From Blasia pusilla (lineage: Eukaryota; Marchantiophyta; Marchantiopsida; Blasiales), in the NCBI GenBank assembly GCA_050084515.1, contig CM114272.1, forward strand, positions 16,368,001-16,432,000: a stretch of 64,000 nt of DNA, written 5' to 3'. Position numbers and translations under genes: made by a program. Within the stretch, counting starts at the first letter, position 1. Each line of letters begins with the position of its first letter. The notes beneath the pieces are model-generated. The model saw only the letters and a program-made list of their open reading frames with translations. It ran no database searches and had not been told where the DNA came from. This document shows positions 42,145 to 54,950 of this stretch, in pieces.

Positions 42145-45100
42145 TGCTCATACCTCGAGGGATTGTCAAGAGTCTCTAGGGTGGTGGGCTGTGTATTATA
42201 GCTCCTTTTGAGGTCGACATGGGCGAAGTGGAATAGTTCATGGCGGGTCTATCTTCAGGAAGATGGTGCACACATTCGAGTAGCACGTTTGAAGTTCCAA
42301 ATTCAAACATGATGCGACTCACGCTTGTAAATAGTTGCTTATATGAAATTACTATCCGACCTACGGATTATTTTATTTGAAAGCCACTATGAACCTCTTT
42401 TTTTACGCGTGTTGCAAGTGAGGTCCGCAGTCGCGCTTCACCCGTCCGTAATCTGTCATTTGTCTGGTCTCTGAATCGTAATCCACAATAGACATTTCTG
42501 TGCAGGAAATGGGAAGTCTTGAACTCGGGAACTTACAAGTACAATGTGAGCGATACCGAATGTGAGCGAATTCTTCTGTGGAAAATTGTAAATTTCCTTC
42601 CTGAGAATCAACAGAGACTGCCAGAACATAATCCCCCAGAATATGTTTATCACAACTTATATATTCAGGAGCTCACAAGGAATATTTCGCTCCTGTATCT
42701 AAATTTCGAGAAAGGCGGATGTAAATTATCTTGGAGTATTCTCCAACGAAGATGAAAAAAACAAACCGTGAACATTCTAAACCGAAGAGTAAGAACTATG
42801 CGACCCCTACCGAATGTATGTTTCAACGACATAAACTGAAAATAGTGACCAACAACTTCATAAGTTGATGAAAAACCATGAAAAAGTATTTTTCGTGGAC
42901 GGTATGTTTACTCCCAAAGCAGATGATAGCAATGGTGCAAACTCGGGCAGCAACACTGCCAAACGGTACACACATCCACGTATGCACCTCACACCATCGG
43001 CAATCTCGGAATTTTTCAATGGATTGTCAGCTCCGAGGATTGTGACCGTCCGAATACTTGACTTCGGTTTGACTTGTATCTCGATCGTATTGGTCTGGAT
43101 TCGTCGCTAGCAGAGTGGACTAAACGCCCACTCTGCTATAACTGCATAGTCAAGCATTAAATGTGTGTTCCAATGCAGCACGAAAAGTGCTTTGCATTTT
43201 AATAGGTGACGCTGGATGTCAAACGGAGCGTGATTTGATCTGAAGTCTTGGATCGGAAGCGAAGTATTTGCCATCACGTTTTGGGGGGCCACTAAAACTC
43301 CTGTTATAAAAGTTGTTGATGACCACGTAATCTGACGTACCGGATGAAACTACACTGATAGATATTGCGCACTCTAGTAAATATGCCTAGTATACATACG
43401 GTCTCGATCGGATTCTCCGCGTTGCACGCACTTCCGCACTATTCTTTGGCAGGTGAAAAGTCGCACCTGCTTCAACGGCAACCTTGAAGGGTGTCACCGT
43501 CCCATCATTCCACGCTGCTGTAGCACTAGGAATGGCCGAAATGGCAGCAGTGGTTTGGTGCGCAGACGTAATTGTCAGTAAGATTTATTATCGCTCCGTG
43601 TAAGATTTATGGGTGGACTTCTGTTAAGGAGTGGTAGTCATAGAGGCTCGCACGGGACCAGCTGCCATTCATAATTTGGATCTCTGACTTCTTCAAGCTC
43701 TCGTTCCCGTCCGCCTGGAATTAAACCTCTCCATATACCGCATACCAGGACGCCATACTCGTCAGTAGCCGCCGAGTAGATTCGGAAGGAGCCGAATACC
43801 TCTGACGGATAACCGTCCACATCGGGAACCCCGTTTCAAATCCAGAGAGAATGCTAATCATATATCACCGGTCCGAACCGAGAGTGGAAATGCTACAGGT
43901 TTGTTAGGTATGAGTTCCTCCCAGCTGACAAGGTGGGAGGAACTCGCGCCATTAGACTTCGTTTCCACGCGAGCATGGCCCTCCGTTATCCTCGCACTGC
44001 GAATCTGCGATCCTGCGCTCGCGAGCAAAGTGTTATGTTGTCCTAGATTGGACGACTTTTCCCGTACGCCCTCGTTATGAACCTTTAGTGCGAGGAAAGA
44101 AACTGCCTACGGATTCCGAGTAACGTCGTCGTGAACATCTCGGGAACTCGTAATGCATGGGCAGCGCCGGATGCATGCCGCGTCGGGTCGGGTCGGGTCG
44201 GATCGAGTCGAGTCGAGGGCTCGAGGCTCATGCAAGGCACCGAACGCCGTGGCGTCCAGCATGTGGCAACTCCTGCTACAGTGCGGGATCGGGCGGTGGC
44301 GAGCTATCTGGTCCCACATGAATCCGAACAGGTGGGGAGCCCTGTGTCAAGGTGTGTACGACAACATGTCTGTTCGGCGGACCCACGCATTGAAAGCCCT
44401 CGCGACTTTGGCTTTCATGCTCTGTGAGATACCGAGATGTGCGGACCCGACCCCTAGGGTACCTCCGTGATCCATCGCCCTCGCCCTCGCCTGACCCATG
44501 CTTTCGCAGTACCGGATGAGACTCCGAGGCAGTTTTCGTTACCGTACTGGTTCGATCACGGTCAGCGTGGTGGTCGGTCCGCAGTCCGACACTACATCCA
44601 CATAGATCCTCCTGCATCACCTGAGAACTCAACCGTGTGCAGTGCCCACGAAGAAAGAAACAACCACACTAAAGGTCGGAATTGGAAACTTAACGACCGT
44701 AAAATATGGAGGAGAGAAGTTCGGTCACTCGGTAGGAGAGTTGTTAAGAACTTGGGAATTACTTCGTTTATTTGCTGCAACTCAGAAATTAGGGAGTGAT
44801 GTGAACCCTCTTGCCTACTCATCCTTGGGTTGGTTCAATGAGGGTGGGAGGTGGGATAGACTTCCCCAAAAGTTGAGGCACATCGCACAAGAGGAAGTTG
44901 CCACCAGCTGATCCGAGGGGAAAGATTCGCCGTTGTGCTATAAACTCTTGCACATTCGGAAAACCCGAGGATGAATAGGCTCAAAAAAGTGAAGTGTGGG
45001 GGGGGGGGGGGGATGTGGATTAACAAAGGACGCAATAAATGTTCACTAAAGTCACATTAGGTTCCGTGCATTATGGATTTAGAGTGCAAAGATCAACTCT

Positions 45101-45219
45101 ATGGGTGGTGAAGATGCCACAACGTCATCTTGTTGAGGTGTATCATGTAGAGAGGACTATAGAAGAACACTCCATGTGGCACTCTTTGCATCCCCTAAAA
45201 AAAATCAAGAAGTGATTGG
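42145..45219. other. Low-copy-looking intergenic DNA
   Basis: No domain-bearing ORF. Composition is balanced and no similarity to the window's repeats was seen. Contains a GGGTC/GAGTC microsatellite at 44,178-44,218 and a run of about 14 G at 44,999-45,012. It may include regulatory DNA or exons of a gene I cannot recognise. Confidence 0.4.
44178..44218. repeat. GGGTC microsatellite
   Basis: CGGGTCGGGTCGGGTCGGAT then CGAGTCGAGTCGAG, a pentamer tract of about 40 bp. Confidence 0.9.
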
Positions 45220-47040
45220 GGCCATCCTAGATGGCTCCTGAGCATTTAGAGGCGCCCTCGGCCCTCTCCCCAGTCGTGGATTGTCCCTCTATCTTTGGAC
45301 ACATCCAACAAGACATCTTCGATCCCTGTTGGTTAACATATGTAGGTAGGGTTGTTGCCTTACACACTCACAATACCAGCTATGCTCTTTGGGCACACCG
45401 GCCCGATCCCATGATAGAGGTGCACACTAGGGCACTTGTGGGGCTATTAGTACTTGTGGACCCATTGATTCCCGGGAAAATCGTGTGGTTATCACCCGTT
45501 CCTAACTCGTGTTTAGCTCAATCCGCTCATAAAACTTGAAGACCACCTTCAAAATGAGCTTCATTGTGTGAAGAAACATCACATCTCAGACTCTCCTCCG
45601 TAGCTCTTGGTCCAAAACCCCGTACCAATACTACATTGATTGTGCCTCAGTCATTCTATATGTAGCAATGATCAATTGCCCTATGTGTGTGAATGCCTCT
45701 CTCAAACTATCACCCGATCTCCGTTGAAAATCATGCAGACTCTTCAACTTGTTGGTCTACACGCCATGGTAGCTCCTCTCCAACTATCATAAGAACTCCA
45801 CTATAGGACTGAAACAGGGTGGTGCTTTAGCACTTGAGGTCTCTGCCACCTCATCGCCCTTATTGCCATCATCTCCAACTAGTCCTCAGGCTAATGGTGT
45901 AGGCCTATGCCCTGTCACTATCCCATCATGCGCCTCGTGACCATTGGTGGACACATGCCTTGGAGCCCAACACATCCTCCAAGCATCAATCTCTAATGAG
46001 TGTAAAGACCGGAACTCCATTGGAGGACCCTCTAAGTGGTTAAACAAACCCTTCAATGCCATGAAAGGGCTGAATTGCGTAGGGGCTCGTATCTCCTAGA
46101 AGCCATACCATGTGTCAAACTAGTGGATGAAGTCATCAAGATCAATGGTGCCTACTGCACGCGAGAAATTACGCAAGCATTGGTGGCTCATGTCATCCAT
46201 CTCCCTGCATGTCACATTATCTCTATCTACAATCTCGTCACCTGACCTCCTATCCGGTGATGAGGATTCACGCAAGGATGGGAGTTGGGAAGGTTCCTCT
46301 CTTGAAACCCCTAAATACCTCACTCCACTCCCTTTAAATCTGCTACCACTGCTCAAATTACCTCATTCTTCCAAACCATATATGAATGGCGTGATGATAA
46401 CCCTGCCTCACATGCTCAAGCACTCACGCTCACCAAGAGTCTCCCACACACCTCACTAGCTCACCTACGCTAATGCTAATCTTGTGACGACATATCTGGC
46501 CTCACACACACTCAACACTTGGGCTTGTCTTGAACCTCCCGCACTACCTCACCTAAGCTACTCACACTCTCTTGGGTCATACACGCGACCCCTACTCATA
46601 CAAGGAGTCTACACTCGTCACCATCACTACGTCCATCTAGCCTAAGCTTTACGCAATACCCAACGCCCTCAATAACACGAGACAAGTGTGGAAAAAGATA
46701 CGCAAATGGGTAGCTTGAACATGCTCGCCATCACTCAACTGCATAGTCAACATTGACTACTCCATGTGGTGCGGCAATCTCCATAACACGAAAATCTCCT
46801 CGAAAAGTACGTCAAAGCTCCCATCAACGCATACGGATTATCTGTCGGCTTTAGCATGTGTATCTCCACCTCTAGCACTCGGTCGTAACCGTCACTGCAA
46901 ATCAACCATCTCGACCCCAATCGACATTGTACTAATGAGTTGGTACTCGATCGACGACTCATCGTGGGCTAGGAAATCCCGTCATGAATTACAACCCTAG
47001 AAAGTCTAGTTTGACCAACTCCCTAGCCTAAGCTAGCACA
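45220..47040 (-). mobile_element. Ty3 fragment C (leader and gag)
   Basis: Minus strand. Leader-like sequence to about 46,460, then gag: GVRYLGVSREEPSQLPSL, SGDEIVDRDNVTCREMDDM, NFSRAVGTIDLDDFIH (46,356-46,120), then FEGSL..GPPMEF-type and TYG/IEAQS blocks to about 45,540 and a decayed knuckle/linker region to 45,220. Each block aligns with copy B gag (56,393-55,200). Stops and frame changes are frequent. Nothing downstream of gag remains and no LTR was found at the other edge. Confidence 0.75.
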
Positions 47041-49244
47041 ACCACGAATGCATTTGTTATGATTACCACGTCTACCTCGTAGCTCTACCTCGTAGCTCGA
47101 ATACCACGCTCAAGTCCACCATGTAGCTCCCAACTATGTAGCCACTCTTACTATGTACGTATGTACCCTTTTACTTGGCTACCACATAAGCCTCTAGCTA
47201 CGCGGCTACTTGTCTCACGTCCCCCTTTGGTGGCTACGTGCCCATTGACACCTCCCGGCTCGCTCTAACTCCACTCTAGGCACGCGATCCTATGCATCCG
47301 CGCGTGATTACCCCAACGTGGCAGTAACTCTAGGCGCTCGCTCCCCCCACGGCTTTTATCGCACTTGGGGCACGTTGCCCTATGCTCTTTTGCTTGCGCT
47401 CTCGCCACCTATGAGTATTCATTTCGGAATGCGAGCGGCCATTCAAAAAAATTGAAAATGATTTGTAAGAATATGAAGATTTCTCGATATATTAGTTTGA
47501 GTGGAGATAACGTACAACCTAACATCATAAGATAAAATCTTAAATTTTTTGAAATTGTGAATAGTGTGGAAGTGGTACATATTAGCATTATGATTATTTT
47601 TTCCATAAAAGGAACAAGTAAATAATGTCATACATGAATATGTTAGAAAATGATCTTTCAAAGGTCTTAATAAAAAAAGTGGATGGATGTGGTCTTACAC
47701 AAATGAAAAATTTCAAGTTTGTAGTTTTGATTTTTCCCAAGTCAAAAGGAAATGGGAATTATCAAGAGATCTAGAAAAAGTATCAATCAAAATTCATTAA
47801 GCATGGCTTATAACATCACCATGATGGTTTCCTAAAACCTTGGGTAAGAAATATTAAGAAAGTCCTTTTTCTAGATTATTTTTGGAATGACAAGTGTATT
47901 TCTTATTCCAAACTTCCAAAGTAATGATGGAAATAGGCCTCACCGTGAAAAACAAAGTTTTTAAAGAGGGAAGAAATTTAAAAGTTAGGAGAAGACCACC
48001 ACCGTTATTAGGAAAACTAGGCTATATGACCTATCCATGAATGTGTCTACATATAAGATTGTTGCTATTACCATATAAGTATATATCAAGCTTACAATGT
48101 GAGATGTCTATTGCTGAAGACTATCCAAATATCTTCATCTACTTACGGACATGTAATGTATTGTATGGCCAGTATAGTGGTGTGCCTCATGATATTGTGG
48201 GTAAAAATCATCTCATCTCCATGCACAAAGTTAAAGAGATAACCTCCATATATATAATGGGTAAGATCAAACTTCAACACAAGGGGTTGAGGGAGACCAA
48301 GCCCCTTATTTTACAAGAATTAGACATATGTAATAAATATAAAAAAAGGATGAGACAAAGCTTGCCTCTAACCATGAACCTGCCTTAAGACCAATATATG
48401 AATGACTGCAAGGTCTACATATAATGAGTATAGTTGAGTTGGACGAATGTGGATGTGTGGTGCCATTATACATGGTCGAAGAGGACAATTGGTAGTCTCG
48501 ACTTAGATTTCGAAGGATTCATCTTTATAAGATGTAGGTGATTTACAAAATTGAGTGTTATTAGGTTGATCAAATTAATGAAGACATGAATTTTGGGATC
48601 TAGAGTCTCTTCAAGTGGTTTATACGAACATGCACATTATGTGAAAAATAAACAAAAATATCATAAAAATATCTTCAACTAAACTTTGTTAGAGGATAGA
48701 GTTTAGGATATATCTGCTAATGGAACGATTGTAGAGGTAACTTTACATGGATAGAATGGTCAAAAGATAAAATACTTGATATAAGAGAAGAACATACATT
48801 AAATCATCAAGAATAAATACTCTTCCAAAATCTAACAAGGTAACATAACTACCATCTTTAACTTATTCTGGTACTTATTTTGAAGTGAGTCCTTATTATC
48901 AATTGACAAGCAAAGTGAGATAACCATTTTTGAGAAAAGATGGGCATACCAAAGCTTGTCGAAAGAACATCTCAAACTATTTTCAAGGATATTAAGTATC
49001 TTTTATCCTTCATTAATTATTTCTCGAGAAGGATATAGGTATAATTCTTGAAAGTAAAATCAAAAGTACTTCAAATATTCAAAAAATTCAAGAATCTAGT
49101 TGGATAGGAAGGTAAATATTGCATTATCAAATTAAGATCACATCGAGGAGGTATATTTATCCTCAATGATTTTGATATCTTTCTACAACAACATGACATT
49201 AGAAGGCATCCTTATTGCAATTATGCCCTAGACCGATTTTTCCT
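47041..49244. other. AT-rich DNA, nothing recognised
   Basis: The first 350 bases may still be Ty3 leader (repeated CTACCTCGTAGCTC words near 47,070-47,100). From 47,400 on the sequence is AT-rich with small unsupported ORFs. Confidence 0.4.
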
Positions 49245-49720
49245 TTCCTTAATCCGTACCACATCAAGGTTCTCTTCATAGATAGGTAATGGTCTACTCG
49301 CTATCTAGTTTACCACTAGATAGCCAGGAAGGATTCATGAACCAGGTCATACAATGTCAAACTCTGGTGATTCTTCTTATTATCACGTAAGGAAGGACAT
49401 GAGATTGTACTTTGTATGCCCTTATTTAGCGATCCATCGATGTAAATATGCCTACTCGAGTAAGGTTTAACACTAGTTGTGCCATTTTTCTTGTGTACAA
49501 GCGTAAAGTACTTTATAGAAAGGAATTTTGGGGTTAGATGTTCTAAAGAAGTGATCGCCTCGACACTACCATTCTTGATTCATGTCATAAAATAATGGAG
49601 AGTGTATATAGTAATTATGTACCGAGAAGTGAAACTTCTTAGAGATTTTATCTTGCATTAATGTTTACGGTAGCTAGAAGGTCCACCCTTACTCAAAGAA
49701 AAACTCTCGGCACGACAACA
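49245..49720 (+). repeat. Dispersed repeat R1, copy 2
   Basis: Second copy of the sequence at 5,060-5,515, same strand. Both end close to a CTCAAAGAAAA...CAACA block, which suggests a fixed 3' end. The upstream parts cannot be aligned by eye. Confidence 0.65.
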
Positions 49721-50589
49721 ACCTTGTCCCTTCTGTCATTGCAACTGTCACCTAGGGACTACCCTAAAAGTTCACCTCGGGGAAATGTGGCTATGAGGCC
49801 TTGGTTGTTCCATCGTTACTTTCGACTAAGTGGCTTAGCCAAGCGGGGCTCTTTTGACCCAACACCGAGCTGGTAGGCGCCCAACTATGGCATGACCTTT
49901 TGGAATCCCCATCCCCTTGCAACGTTGCGCTTGCTCATTCCGGCGCCACTTTTGTCCATTGGTCATGGATTAGCATGCCGCATTTCTACGCGTAAAGCCT
50001 CTAAGTCCTTAGCTTATCTGAGTCATTGCGGCAACATTTTTAGCCTTGGCCGTAGAATATCCCACATCTTGCGGCGTGGCCTCATGTGTTCGTGAGCTTG
50101 AAACCCTAGTCACAACCTATTGAAAGTCAGACTACCTTCCAATTGCGTACGCCAATGCGATAAGTGACTGACGTGCTAACTCAACACGCCGCATACCCGT
50201 CCCAATTTTCGTTATGTGTCGTGTGCCATTAGATGTCGCTTGCTCACTCTGTCTCTTGGTTTAGCCGTCAATTAGGACCCTAAGGATAAGGGCTCATTGA
50301 GTTTTTATTGGATCGTAGGCTGCCTATAATAAAGATCCTACAAATTTGATTTTACAAACCAAAAAGTGCTCCTTTGACCTTTGGCGCTGCAAAAATTACG
50401 GCGCACACTCAGCAAGGATTATCCTTGAGTTGGGGAAGGACTCTTGTCGATTCCAAGATGTCACACGTATTGATACGTCACGTCGATATTGGGTTGGAAG
50501 GGAAGTGCCCAATAGGATTTTTGTCATGAAATACTCGATATCAATTACAGAGCCCAATAGTACGCAAGATGATGTCCTGCCAAATGGTA
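49721..50589. other. Unassigned DNA flanking Ty3 copy B
   Basis: No match to RT or integrase, so it lies beyond the point where copy B is cut (within RT, after the LPFG block near 50,595). Confidence 0.45.
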
Positions 50590-51163
50590 AGAACCGCGAC
50601 TCATACAAGCAATCTCTCCCGAATTGATCTATCCCCCTGAATGTTGTCTTCTCCCTATCCTCCAACCTGATAGGAAGCTGATGATAGCCAACATAAAGAT
50701 CTAAAGTACTGAAGATCTTTGCATGCCCTACCGCATCAAAGATCTCCTCAGGAATAAGCATGGCGTACGGATTTGACCTCGTTTATTGGTTGATAGGACG
50801 GTAATCTCCACACATCCGCCTATCCGTCCAATTGCCATATATATCCTTCTTTTCCAGCATGATTGTGGCGGATGCATACTTCCCATGTGATAACTCCACA
50901 AGTCCTGCCTCCAACGATTCCAGACTCCTACTCTGAATCAAGGCTCGCTCCATATCAGAATACCTTTAGGATCGACGAAAGATTGGCGTATCACTAGCCA
51001 ACTCAATCCGTATCCCGGGACCCTTTAGCGTACCCAAGTCTCTCATACTGAAGGCAAAACAATTGACATGCCCTCTCAAAAACCTATGAACTCGCCGTCG
51101 CTCTCCTCCTATCAACTTGAGACCTATCACAGGCTCCCAAATCTCCATCGTGACCTCACTCAA
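50590..51163 (-). pseudogene. Ty3 reverse transcriptase, truncated (copy B)
   Basis: The block GPGIRIELASDTPIFRRS (51,060-50,966) and then ASATIMLEKKD, DRRMCGDYRPIN, YAMLIPEEIFDAVGHAKIFSTLDLYVGYHQLPI and CLYESRFLPFG (to about 50,595) match element A RT step by step. After LPFG the sequence is unrelated, so the palm YxDD motif and everything beyond are lost. A stop replaces a codon in PINQ-stop-TRS (near 50,783). Confidence 0.85.
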
Positions 51164-51439
51164 AGACGACGCAACCTTCGACTTTGGTTGCTATGTAGCA
51201 ACCCTAGCCACCTCTGCAACGGCCACTCCACTCTGACCTCCTAAACCATGCTTCACATCCAAAAAATGAACATGCATTGCTCTCGCCGCCTTTGCACTCT
51301 CCGCTCGAACGACGTCCCAAGAAGTCCATGGGTGCCTATCTCTCCTCGTCCCGCCCCCAGCCAATGCTTGTAAAGACCCTATAGGCAATGGTCCAACTCG
51401 TGGACATGACGGCATGGATGACACTTGCATCCATCTCTA

Positions 51440-52372
51440 CTCAGCCATACCTAGGCTGACTATCCATGTGAGATAGTTGAGGTCCATCGCCTAACCCAAC
51501 ACCTTTCTCCGGGATGCCTTAGTCATACCGTTGTACCTATAGCAAACCCCATGGGGCGCTCGCGCTCATGTACTCTAGGCTCCTCCAATGCTCGGGTCAC
51601 CTCATTCACCAAATCATGCCTTGCCCTCCCTGATGATAGGCATGGGATGCTGGGAAGCTCACCAGCGTAGGTAAGGCTGCCCTCAACTCCCCCACCTATT
51701 GGCCATTGCCAACGGTGGTCTATCATCCAGCGTCATCACCTCGAGATCGACCCCGTGAGCCCAAAATAGCATCCATTGTGAGATGTGGTGCTCTCTGGAC
51801 TCCATTGTATGCTCGACTCAGTACCCCTGATGGTATCAAGTTTGTCCACCACAGTTCTGGATGATGGGCGCGTGATCCAACTCTCGCTGCATCTAACAAC
51901 ACAGCTGGTCCCAATCAAGACCTCATTTGATGCACACTCGTCATCACAGGTGCACGAGCGTCTCCCAACAACGGAACATTCTCCAAAATGTACGCCGGAG
52001 AACATGTCTGACTCTCCTGCAAGTGTCGTATTACTCACAAAATCTCCCAAAACATCCTTGACCTCGGATGCTGCAATCCAAACCCTCGGCCAGCTGATGA
52101 ATGACCCTGATATGGCCATCCAGAAATCACCAAATGAATGGTGCCAACTCTATCATGTGCCCCCACCAAAGAGATGTTGACAGGTAATGTATGTTGATAT
52201 CTCCATACTGCAGATATCGGCAATAATTCATGATACCTCTGGACCAATCTTGCTACGTGACGTAATGATACTCGCGGTCTCATCTCTCTCCACAGAAAGG
52301 TACGGATGCCCCGTATGCCCGCCTGCAATACTGCAGCCAATCTAGTGCTTATCCCACCGAAGAGATCTTACA
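51440..52372 (-). pseudogene. Cytosine-C5 DNA methyltransferase-like domain in Ty3 copy B
   Basis: Read on the minus strand, mostly in one frame. Motif I: DLFGGIST..LAAVLQAGI (52,367-52,320). Motif IV: LVISGWPYQGHSSAGRG (about 52,090-52,130), where the family has PC and the cysteine is the catalytic nucleophile; here the codon at 52,110-52,112 is TAT (Tyr). Motif VI: YILENVP (ENV at 51,975-51,983). Motif VIII-like: RVGSRAHHPELWWTN (51,840-51,890). Motif IX-like: ERERPMGF (about 51,550-51,575). Motif X-like: LG-stop-AMDLN near 51,485. The family transfers a methyl group from S-adenosylmethionine to C5 of cytosine. Stops include TAA before motif I, TGA near 52,035 and 51,914, and TAG in motif X. 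Catalytically dead twice over, but the ancestral domain is clear. Element A keeps the outer parts only. Confidence 0.8.
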
Positions 52373-52693
52373 CCCTAACACCCTCCTTTGGACACTGCCA
52401 CACAATGGGTGTGGTATCCAATGGTGTCAACTTCTCCACTATCATGAGGTCGCCGACACTCCTCTGTAGCTCTTGAGTCGTACCCCAATATGGTGAAGAG
52501 GTCTTGCCAACATGGGAAGAGACACCTGCCATGGCCTCTCTCTCCGTGGGACTATCCGGTACTGGGACATCCTACGCATGTGCGTTCCCCTCCAACAACT
52601 CTCCTTGCCAAGTTACACTACCATTGAAAGCTGCCAAGGTGGTCACAGACTTGTCTCGTGCTCGATCATCTCGTCCCAAAAATTGCACGGTGT

Positions 52694-53912
52694 GATACCC
52701 ACAATTTTGTACTCTTGAAGAATATATCTTTTTATTCAACAAAGACTCTTGTATATTATGATTATGATTATGATTATTTATTATTATGAAGAAGAATGAG
52801 TGAATCACGAAGCTCCTGAGACAAGGCAGAGAGATGGAAGATCAAGGATTTGCCTTAGAGGAGAGGAAAACACAATAACGAAGTCTCAAGACTCAGAACG
52901 AAGCTTAACGAAGATGTACGAAGCTTGTCTTTGAAGTGCTTCGCTACATAACGAAGCATCACAAAGAAAAGAAGAAAGAAGTACTTCGCTCTTGCACAAA
53001 GCACGAAACACCGGAAGTAAGAACGAAGCATGGAGAACTTCGTCCTCATGAAGTCCAGTGAAGCGAAGCTAAGAAGGACTATGATTTCAAGCGACATATG
53101 TTAGAACAGTTAGACTAGGAAAAGGCGCGACCCTTTGTATCAAATTGGTAGTTAGGACAGTTTTTTATTGCGGATTCACAGGGATCGTAGAAAAAGCTAA
53201 AAGAACCATAGATCTAGGTAGTTAGAAATAGTGAAGAGACACTAGCTTTATCAAGAACGTTTTGAATCTTTGGATCACTTCTAATCCAACGAGTATTTAA
53301 GAAGCAAGACAGAAGCCATAATCATCATTCTCTTACGAAGTCCTTATGTTGTAGGAATGGTCCGAGCAAGAGAGTAGTACCCTCTCGAGCTTGTATACAC
53401 TTGAAGCTTTCTCGTTTTTGATGGAGTAGTAAAGCAATCATTCATTCATTCTGATGTGCGATGCTTATGTCTGAGTATTCTTTTTGGGTCTGCAGAATGA
53501 AGAGTGAATCAGGCGAACTTTTCTCATCAATGAAATAATCAACATGAGTTGTAGGAAATCTGTTTGACAGAGAGTAACCTGCGGAGACGGATTGAGTTCC
53601 GAAAGTAAGAGAAGCCAACTTTGGTGTTGAGATCTACGTGAGGTTTCTTGATGTCGAGAGGAAAATCTACCTGAACATGCTGTCAATTCCACTAGAGAGA
53701 ATTGAGAAAAGATCCTTTGGTACTAAGAAAGATCAAAAGATATTGATAAGACATTGAATATAACTCACACACATTTAAATACAACTATTACAACAGAATT
53801 GTAATTCCGAACTCTCTTTTCATCAAACAATGATCCTCGTGGGGATCTAACTTATTAAAACGACTATAAAATAGAAACACTTGTACATTACATATAGCAA
53901 GAAACTTTTTGA
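52694..53912. mobile_element. 1.2-kb insertion inside copy B
   Basis: Element A and the rest of copy B show that GDGRMSQ (53,920) should run straight on to VQFLGRDD (52,690). The 1.2 kb between them is AT-richer and different. It starts (plus strand) TGTGATACCC, has an ATT/ATG microsatellite at 52,757-52,790, a dense cluster of CGAAG/CTTCG words (52,815-53,070), and no ORF with a domain. It could be a solo LTR or a non-autonomous element. No clean target duplication was found. Confidence 0.6.
52815..53070. promoter_or_regulatory. Cluster of CGAAG / CTTCG words
   Basis: About 14 occurrences of CGAAG or its complement in 260 bp, some facing each other at 2 to 10 bases (ACGAAGCTTAACGAAG, GTGCTTCGC). 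GAA/TTC alternation is the form of heat-shock factor sites, but spacing is irregular. A regulatory role in an LTR is only a possibility. Confidence 0.35.
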
Positions 53913-53916
53913 CTGA

Positions 53917-54950
53917 CTCATCCGCCCATCACCTGACCGCCACCCCGGCCGATAAGCAATTGTCTCCTCCCAAAAGTCAAGGATGAATCCTAGGGGATAT
54001 AACACTGTACTCCCCACCAACACATTGTATGACTCAGTTGGTGTCGTAATCGCACGTGTGCGCACTAAACTATCTCTTGTCGAGTCATATACTGCGTGGG
54101 TGACATGCCCCCAATTAAGGTCTATATTTGGTAGGGACAAGTCTCAATGTCGGCCTTCCGTAACCCCAACGCTAAACACGCCATCTCCCCTCATATCAAG
54201 GGCTGCGCTCCCAAATTAATTAGGACGCGTAGCCGGTGGTATATTGTCCCCGTCGGACTAACCAAGCGAAATACTCCAATAACACTACTCCAGGTGTCAC
54301 CATTGCTCGCTCTATGGCCGGCCGAGCTCGCATGTCCACCAACTTCATCGCCGCCGCATGCCATGACTCTCTCGGGGACGTCCTGAGCACATGCTCTAAG
54401 GGCAAGTCCACCACCTCCTCAACTACCTCTGAACAAGAAGCAATCACCTCTCCACGCTCACACAACGTGGCAGCCAACTGGAACACCTCAGCTCGTCCAA
54501 CTTCCAACCTCGCCATCTCTATGGCGGAAAATAGCGGAGTCTGACTCACTCTGGTGGCCACCTCCAACACTATGGTCGACACTGACTCTACTTGAGCCGG
54601 CATACGAGTTGTCACTCCAACTCCTCGTCACGTCGACGTACTTGCCTAAGTTGTAGGCATTGCTGGTTGTCGAGACACCATCGATGGTGTGTGTAGTGCC
54701 TCCGACAATGTGAATGATTGTGGAACCCTCGCCTGCCGCCCATCGATCCCCTCTGGTGGGTCAATCTCAACTCCGCCTCTCGATGGCTTGGTGCCTCTCG
54801 CAGCACTCCAAGTCACCACTGCACCCGCCTCAACTTGAGTTGCACTACACATAAACCCCATACTAGCGAGATCCTCACCCAGGTCAGGATAAGAGGTAGA
54901 AGTTGGAGCCACACTAGCTGCTTGGGGCTCCATGCCTTCCCTGAGCTGCA
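53917..54950 (-). pseudogene. Ty3 gag-protease linker and protease region (copy B)
   Basis: The frame at 54,615-54,220 (PLFSAIEMARLEVGRAEVFQL, VVEEVVDLPLEHVLRTSPRESW, AMVTPGVVLLEYFAWLV) is shared with copies D and A. The aspartic protease DSGA itself is lost in a frameshifted stretch around 54,200. ITTPTESYNVLVGSTVLYPLGF and DFWEETIAYRPGWRSGDGRM (54,060-53,920) match the conserved post-protease block of element A. The function of the PLEHVL segment is unknown. Confidence 0.7.

Noticed and set aside
43101-43150. Possible tRNA or small structured RNA from the CACTCTGCTA repeat
   Set aside because: A short inverted repeat (AGCAGAGTGG / CCACTCTGCT type) is present, but no cloverleaf, box A/B spacing or terminator could be drawn.
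44178-44218. Telomere-like repeat
   Set aside because: The unit is GGGTC/GAGTC, not the plant TTTAGGG, and the tract is only about 40 bp.
45231-45539. 102-codon plus-strand ORF
   Set aside because: It is the opposite-strand shadow of the gag remnant of Ty3 fragment C; the minus strand shows the conserved gag blocks.
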